A DNA stretch of 64,000 bases from Datnioides undecimradiatus (Eukaryota; Chordata; Actinopteri; Lobotiformes; Datnioididae): positions 2,902,173 to 2,966,172 of the forward strand of contig WARS01000015.1 of assembly GCA_008933995.1 (NCBI GenBank), written 5' to 3'. Below, piece after piece: positions 58,191 through 64,000 of this stretch (positions are counted from its first letter, which is position 1; each line of letters begins with the position of its first letter). A program made the translations under genes and the position numbers. A model generated the notes under the pieces. It had not been told where the DNA came from, did no database searches, and was given only the letters and a program-made list of their open reading frames with translations.

Positions 58191-61100
58191 ACCAGTGAGA
58201 GATTCACCAAAAATATTCTCATTTTACAAAGTTTTATTTACAGTTTACATTTGGGCTCATTATTCCCTGTATTTTGCCAGGTGAACCAGAAAAGGTGGAC
58301 CACCTTGTTTTTATGGTCCATGGCATCGGTCCTGCGTGTGACTTGCGCTTCAGATCCATCATACAGTGTGGTTAGTCTGATTTTAATTGCATGTCCACTA
58401 TTTATTTATGGATATGAGTATGTATGACTCCTTTTCTTATTGTCCGTCTCCAGTAAATGACTTCAGGAGTGCTTCCTTGTCCCTACTTGCCTCGCATTAT
58501 AAGCGTGCTCAGCAGGATGGCAAGATAGGAAGAGTGGAGTTTCTTCCAGTTAACTGGCACAGCGCTCTACACGGGGATGCCACTGGTGTGGATGAGTAAG
58601 TGCGGAGAGAGATGAAAAAAACAAATTCCTCTGTTGCACAAAATGTCTCAGGTTTCCAATAGTTAATTACAGAAAATTGTCAGAATGTCTTTCCTTCCCT
58701 TATTTTCTCTCTCATTCACTGCTTTCCAGGGACATCCAGAGGATCACTCTACCCAGCATCAGCAGGCTGAGACATTTCACCAACGACACTCTCCTGGACT
58801 TGTTTTTTTATAACAGTCCCACCTACTGCCAGACCATAGTAGACACAGTGGCTTCAGAGATCAACAGGCTACACGCCCTCTTTAAACAAAGACACCCAGA
58901 GTTCGATGGGGCAGTTTCAGTTGTTGGCCATAGCCTGGGTAATACTTACACAAACAAAGACATTAATATACAGTCACAAGTCAATAAAATGCTTTACTGG
59001 GGCTGAGGTTGCCCTTAAATTTTCGATGATGCATTAAACGAATTTCAAATTACTAACCATTGTCTCTCATTCCACAGGTTCGTTGATCCTGTTCGACCTG
59101 CTAACCAATCAGAGGACTGGATCAGAAGCAAGAAAGGGGGTACATTCTTATTCACAGTTAAAGATTCCATGTATTTCCCTACGTGTAGATAAGGAAATGC
59201 AGTCACCATTCTGTCCCTCACTGTGTTAAGCAGCCATCAGATGAACCATGTGGGCCGAACTGTGACACACTAGAGCAGATTCTGACCAGACTGGGCCTAC
59301 AGCAATATCTGGATACACTACAGGCAGAAAACCTCGACGTGGAATCACTGGTAACACACACACACACACACACATAGACACAAGCAGTGGACACACACAT
59401 GTCATGCATAGTTAAAAACGTATGGATCTCTTTCTTTTAGGCTCTTTGCCAAGACAGCGATCTGAAAGATTTAGGAATCCCTCTCGGACCTCGGAAGAAG
59501 ATCCTGAACTACATCAGGAGAAAATGGCTTCCGGGGGTGAGATGTTGCCTGAATATGTTACTTACTTTTACAAAACTATGTTGATAAAATTTGTTTAAAC
59601 AACTATTGAAGTGAAAGCAGGGCATTATATCCAGTTAATTTCAGTTATGGCCAGTTCCTCTTTTCCTTTGATGTTCTCATTTTGAATTAATAGTGAACAT
59701 GTATAGAATTAAGATATTGTTTCAATAATTGTTCACAATCACTTACGTACAATTATTACAATTTCAATCTAAACAGGTTTGTAAGACAGGGGCAGCGCAT
59801 CTGGCTTCAGGGCTGCAAGTTCCACCTCAAGTGACCAGTGATCATGATGGTAGCCAGTCCTCAGGATTGACAATGCAGCAGCCCCATTTCCACAGGGCTC
59901 AGTCTGTCACCAGTGCTGTAGACTACGAGTACTTTGACGTGGGCATCGGACAGGTACCACATACACATATGTACATCGTAACTTTTGCTTGGGAGCACCA
60001 GTAGATAAAAGCTTTGATGCATCACCTTCCTGCTTTTCTCCTCCCATCCCTGCTTGCCTGGACAGACCAATGGAGGCATAGCGAAGGGACAGGTGTGTCT
60101 CACATGGTGTCCCCATGCTCAGGCTTTGTCCTTAGCTCTCTTTGATCTCACTGTGCCTGGAGTTTTTCTTCACAAGAACCTGCTCCAGTCGGGGAAAACC
60201 CAATAGGACTGAATCATAGTCATTGTATTATGACCAATAGAGTTTCTTACATTGTGCTGTAATTGAGATCATCTTTGTCCCATTGAGTCGTACAACCAAC
60301 ACCACACTCTGTGTGTCTGTGCTATGCTCATCCTGTCCTGCATGAGTGGTCAGCTTCCTGGTCTTCTCCTTACCTGCTGTCAAACCTCCTCACTGTGCAC
60401 TTGATACCATGAACTGTATTTTTACTGTCCCCAGCACCATTGTACAACAGTGTTTGTTCTAAATCTTTTTGAATAGTTTTGTATTTTTAAAAGAAGTGCT
60501 TAAATCAAAACATGTGTCTGATCCCTTGTTTTCTCCACAGGTATCCATTGATTACCCACAGCTGGCTTTCCACCCTCAAACGTTTTTTGCTTTTGGCTCT
60601 CCTATTGGAATGTTCCTGACTGTTCGTGGGCTTAAACACATCGATCCCAACTACACCTTCCCAACTTGCAAGAGTTTTTACAACATCTACCACCCAGTGA
60701 GTAATTACAGATTTACAGCGCATACATCCTGCACTCACCCCAAAAAAGGAACCACCTAATTTTGTTAGCCACAATTACAGTTTCCCCCACTTTACGACAA
60801 TGAGATTTTGTGTGCTGGTTGACCTGCTCATAAATGGTTAGGGTAACGTTGGAAATAACAGATTAAACTGCAGCATTAAATCAACATAATGGGTGCAGCC
60901 ACTGGCCAAATCCTTCTTTTGCCTTCAATAAAACATACAAGTGCTAAAAGAGCTACAAAGAAAATAATAGCTCACATTAGAGTAACATTCATCTCCTCCC
61001 CTTTATTGCTATGTAGTATGACCCTGTGGCCTATCGGATAGAGCCCATGATTGTGTCAGAGGAGGATCTTGAGCCCATGCTAATCCCTCACCACAAAGGC

Positions 61101-63968
61101 CGCAAAAGGATGCACCTGGGTATGACTCTCTTTCTGCTTGCCTTTGTGAAAGAATATTGTGGTAATGGCTCTTTTTTAGTTCACTATAATGTATGGGGTT
61201 TTTTTTGTCTAATAGAACTGAAGGACAGCTTGACCCGTATGAGCATGGATTTAAAGAACAATGTTCTGGGGTCATTGCGGACAGCTTGGCAGTCCTTTGC
61301 CAGGCTACCAGTTGCTGCATTGCCCCCGGTGGAGGAAGGAGAAACTACAATAGAGAGCAACCTTCAAGAGACACAGGGTAGAAAAGGATATTTTATTTTG
61401 TATTTTTGGATGTTTTCTGTTTGTGTGTGCGAGTGTGCGTGCGCGTGCGTGTGTGCATATGTGCAGGAGTGTGTCTAACCTAGTCTCTTCATACTCCTCT
61501 CATCCCTCTCTGCATGTTGCCAACCTCCCCTCTTCTGCTTTGTCTGGGCGTTGCACCTGCTTCCCGCACCCCTTACCACTTTACCCTGAACATCACCCTC
61601 AGCGGCAGTCACTGCCTCTGCTAAGAGGGAAGAGAAAAGAGCTGATTTTTGGACTAAAATACTGGAGTGGCCCAGGGCCCTTTATAAGCATTACTTCCAA
61701 GGTAAGCCAGGTTAGTCACTTGGCTAGACTGAATGAGAAAAAGGAGTAAATGATCTCTTTCAAATATTATCTTGTCTGATTCGGCGAAAGCCTACGTGCC
61801 TAAATATAAACTGTATGCTACTGGTGCTTAATTTAACTTCCTCGGCTTAAATCTGAAAAATAAATACTAACAAAAAAGGCAAAAGGAACCACTACCACTG
61901 ACGTAACCTGTTTTAATGAACTATGCTGCCACAGTTACTATTTTTAAAAAAAATGATAGCACTCAATTACTGTGGTTTATGTTGGCACATCAGCTCCCTC
62001 ACGAAGAGCAAACGTTATGTAATGTATGTCACTGCTGCCGCAGGCTCTCGCTACTCCCCTGCGCCTCCTTCCTCCAAATGCACCACTACGGCTATACATC
62101 TTATCCTCAGCTCAACATTTAAAATTACTGACACTTCCTTCAGGCCATTCCCTCCCTCTCCTGCTGTCAGCTCTAATTGGTTGAGTGACTGACCTCTTCA
62201 TTAACTGTCAACATTAGAGGTCACCTCACAAACAGGCCCCCAGACACACTCTGGTAAGTGCTCTACAGATAAGACAGGTTGGATCACAGTTGTTTTTTCC
62301 AACAAGACTGGCTGCACCTCAACCAGCAGGTGATGTCAGTCATGAATCAGGTCAACTACAGTAGCTGCATGCAGGTACATGTCCTGCCCTGTTCTGCAGT
62401 ATTTCAAGCACTTAATCTGTCAGTTCACTAAATTGTTCCAAAGGCATACAGCTGCTGTTAGAACAGACTGTACAACTAAATAACACAATATCTTTTTCGG
62501 CCTTTTTGTGCAGTTTTATCTGTCTCAAGGGGACTCGTACCTTATTTTTAGCCCATCTAACCATCATTTGTTGTAATAATTGTTGTTATGCAAAATAGAC
62601 ATAGAAGATGTGGTAAAATGTAATTTGCAAATAAAATTTGGCATTTTTTAACATTTCTGGGGGAGGCGGGTAACATGCAGTAAAAGCTCCCAGCTGGAAG
62701 TACGCTGTGCTTTGGTAAGGACTTTGCCTTAGTGCACTGTACACAGCCCTCTAGCCGTTGAGCTGGGCGCCTGAAGATTTGTATCTTTTTAATGTCAAAA
62801 TTACAAGTAAATAAATGTAGATGTAAATAGACATTAAACGTTTGTGAGAAGTTGGCGAACAGCAGTGTAATCAGGGTTCATCGGTAGTGCATTAAGTCTT
62901 TGTGGAAACAGCATACATAACATTCCATCACTCATCAATACTGACCCACCTCACTGGTTTTTACTCAGCATTGTTGACACAGAAGCCATCTATTCAGTGC
63001 TTATCAAATTGTCTATAAATGACATAAATGAATAGGATGTATTCTATATAAGCTTAAAACACCCACTGAGCAGTGTCTTGAATTAAACACACAAGTTTGC
63101 TGTGGGTTACGGCCAAAATTAAAACCAACCTCTACAGTAAACAAGTATTTATCTGTTAAAGCATTATTCAGTGTGTGTTTTTTTTTTAAGAATTACAAAC
63201 AATTCATCATTTTCAATCTGTATAAAATATTCTTGTCATAAGCAGGTGGCTTGGGTGAGAAGGTTCCTCTGGTAATGGATACTAAATAAATGGGACAGCA
63301 AATTCAACCAATGCCCGCAACATATCTGAGATTTTGCAATTTTTTTTTCTGTAACATTCAGCTATTGACTCATCTCCGGGGTGGAGAAAGGACACTGGGT
63401 TATAGACTAATGTTTTTCATGCGTATAGGTGTGAATGCTACTTGCTTTTTTCCCTCTGTATAATCTGACATGAAGAGTAAAGACTGCTGGCTCTTATCAT
63501 TGTATTTGTCGTCAGTTGTCAGCCTGTACTTTTTTTTTTTTCCCTCTGTCCCTGCAGGAGTGTGTGAGGAGTCATCAGTGTCTACAGAGCAGACAGAGCA
63601 GCCAGAGCAGCCACAGATTAAAGTGGGAATGTTGAATGGAGGACGAAGGATTGACTTTGTTCTTCAGGAAAAACCCATTGAGAGCTTTAATGAATACCTG
63701 TTTGCCATCCAGTCTCATCTGTGTTACTGGTGAGTCATACATACCTGTGGACAGGGCAGGGTGGACTACAGGGATTGTCCTCCTTTGTATTTTGTGCTCC
63801 TGATATTTTCTCTTTGTTGTATCACATTTTACTCTCTGATTTAGATCTTTTTAATACATTCTGTTTTCTTTCTCTCTGTCTTTTAGGGAATCTGAAGATA
63901 CGGCTCTCTTGCTGCTGAAGGAGATCTACGACAAACAAGGTGTGGCCTTTGAACAGCCACAACAGTAA
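54928..63968 (+). CDS. ddhd2: DDHD domain-containing protein 2 (intracellular phospholipase/triglyceride lipase)
   Basis: Serine lipase of the PA-PLA1 family, acting on phospholipids and neutral lipids; loss in humans causes spastic paraplegia 54. Seventeen exons: 54928-55047, 56430-56622, 57474 (or 57477)-57661, 57787-57876, 58030-58150, 58281-58370, 58454-58595, 58730-58938, 59078-59139, 59231-59350, 59441-59536, 59777-59953, 60541-60696, 61017-61119, 61216-61377, 63558-63729 and 63887-63968. They give 759 or 760 residues (human 711). WWE-like domain about 50-130 ([30 protein letters not shown]). Lipase nucleophile motif GHSLGS, with the serine near residue 383. SAM domain about 410-470 ([32 protein letters not shown]). 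DDHD domain about 520-745 ([46 protein letters not shown]). The start MSYSPGEE is the only ATG in frame before the WWE exons. Exon 3 has tandem acceptors CAGTAG. Confidence 0.97.
58151..58186 (+). repeat. (GT)n microsatellite at an exon-intron border
   Basis: Eighteen GT units that start exactly at the first base of ddhd2 intron 5, so the donor GT is the first repeat unit. Confidence 0.92.
59354..59374 (+). repeat. (AC)n microsatellite next to a donor site
   Basis: About ten AC units starting three bases into ddhd2 intron 10 (donor GTAACACA). Confidence 0.9.
60066..60092 (+). other. Candidate 27-nt in-frame microexon of ddhd2
   Basis: In intron 12 a long pyrimidine tract ending GCTTGCCTGGACAG precedes 27 bases that end in CAG followed by GTGTGT. 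It would add nine residues (TNGGIAKGQ) in phase 0 between GIGQ and VSIDYP without a stop. It is only a splice-site and phase argument; I do not know of it in other DDHD2 genes. Confidence 0.4.
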
Positions 63969-63972
63969 TAAA
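63967..63972 (+). terminator. AATAAA overlapping the ddhd2 stop codon
   Basis: The stop TAA (63966-63968) shares its last two bases with AATAAA. It may be a chance hexamer, with the real signal lying right of the window. Confidence 0.35.
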
Positions 63973-64000
63973 GTTTTATGAATGTTGACTTGCTTTTTAA

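Overview
The window is nuclear DNA from a ray-finned (teleost) fish, probably a percomorph with a compact genome. Nine multi-exon genes with GT-AG introns translate into proteins of near-human length. The DNA between them carries fish-type dispersed repeats: a LINE tail flanked by a (GGAT)n end, and AAGTAC-rich MITE-like repeats. Microsatellites and CCAAT or GTTAGC-rich 5' regions are also present. No bacterial, phage, CRISPR or organellar features were seen. Exons were joined by hand from reading frame, splice consensus and remembered vertebrate family sequences; no alignment was run.

Layout, left to right: akr1a1 (+, 3' part only) | vcp (-) | fancg (-) | nefh (+) | thoc5 (-) | tfip11 (-) | srrd (+) | a LINE fragment with a target-site duplication | cluh-type gene (-, probably the b paralogue) | ddhd2 (+). 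For vcp, fancg, nefh, thoc5, tfip11, cluh and ddhd2 the exon chains close without a frame break, giving 806, 625, 776, 684, 831, 1410 and 759 or 760 codons before the stop. srrd has one junction (exon 2/3) that does not join in frame at the best splice sites. Two introns (nefh intron 2, tfip11 intron 9) begin with GC instead of GT, and both start GCAGGA.

Neighbour relations known from human are kept: VCP next to FANCG (9p13), NEFH next to THOC5 (22q12), and TFIP11 near SRRD (22q12). The genes do not form a pathway. They are mostly housekeeping: aldehyde reduction, protein segregase, crosslink repair, mRNA export, spliceosome disassembly, mitochondrial mRNA binding and lipid hydrolysis. nefh is the one clearly tissue-restricted gene and the only one with a TATA-box core promoter. 

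The most interesting non-genic signal is an exact 12-bp palindrome, GCTAACGTTAGC, found three times. Each copy sits at the 5' end of a different housekeeping gene (vcp, thoc5, tfip11/srrd), surrounded by many half-sites. Other points are a candidate 27-nt in-frame microexon in ddhd2 and dinucleotide repeats lying directly against 5' splice sites. I found nothing that looks like a previously unknown multi-gene system.
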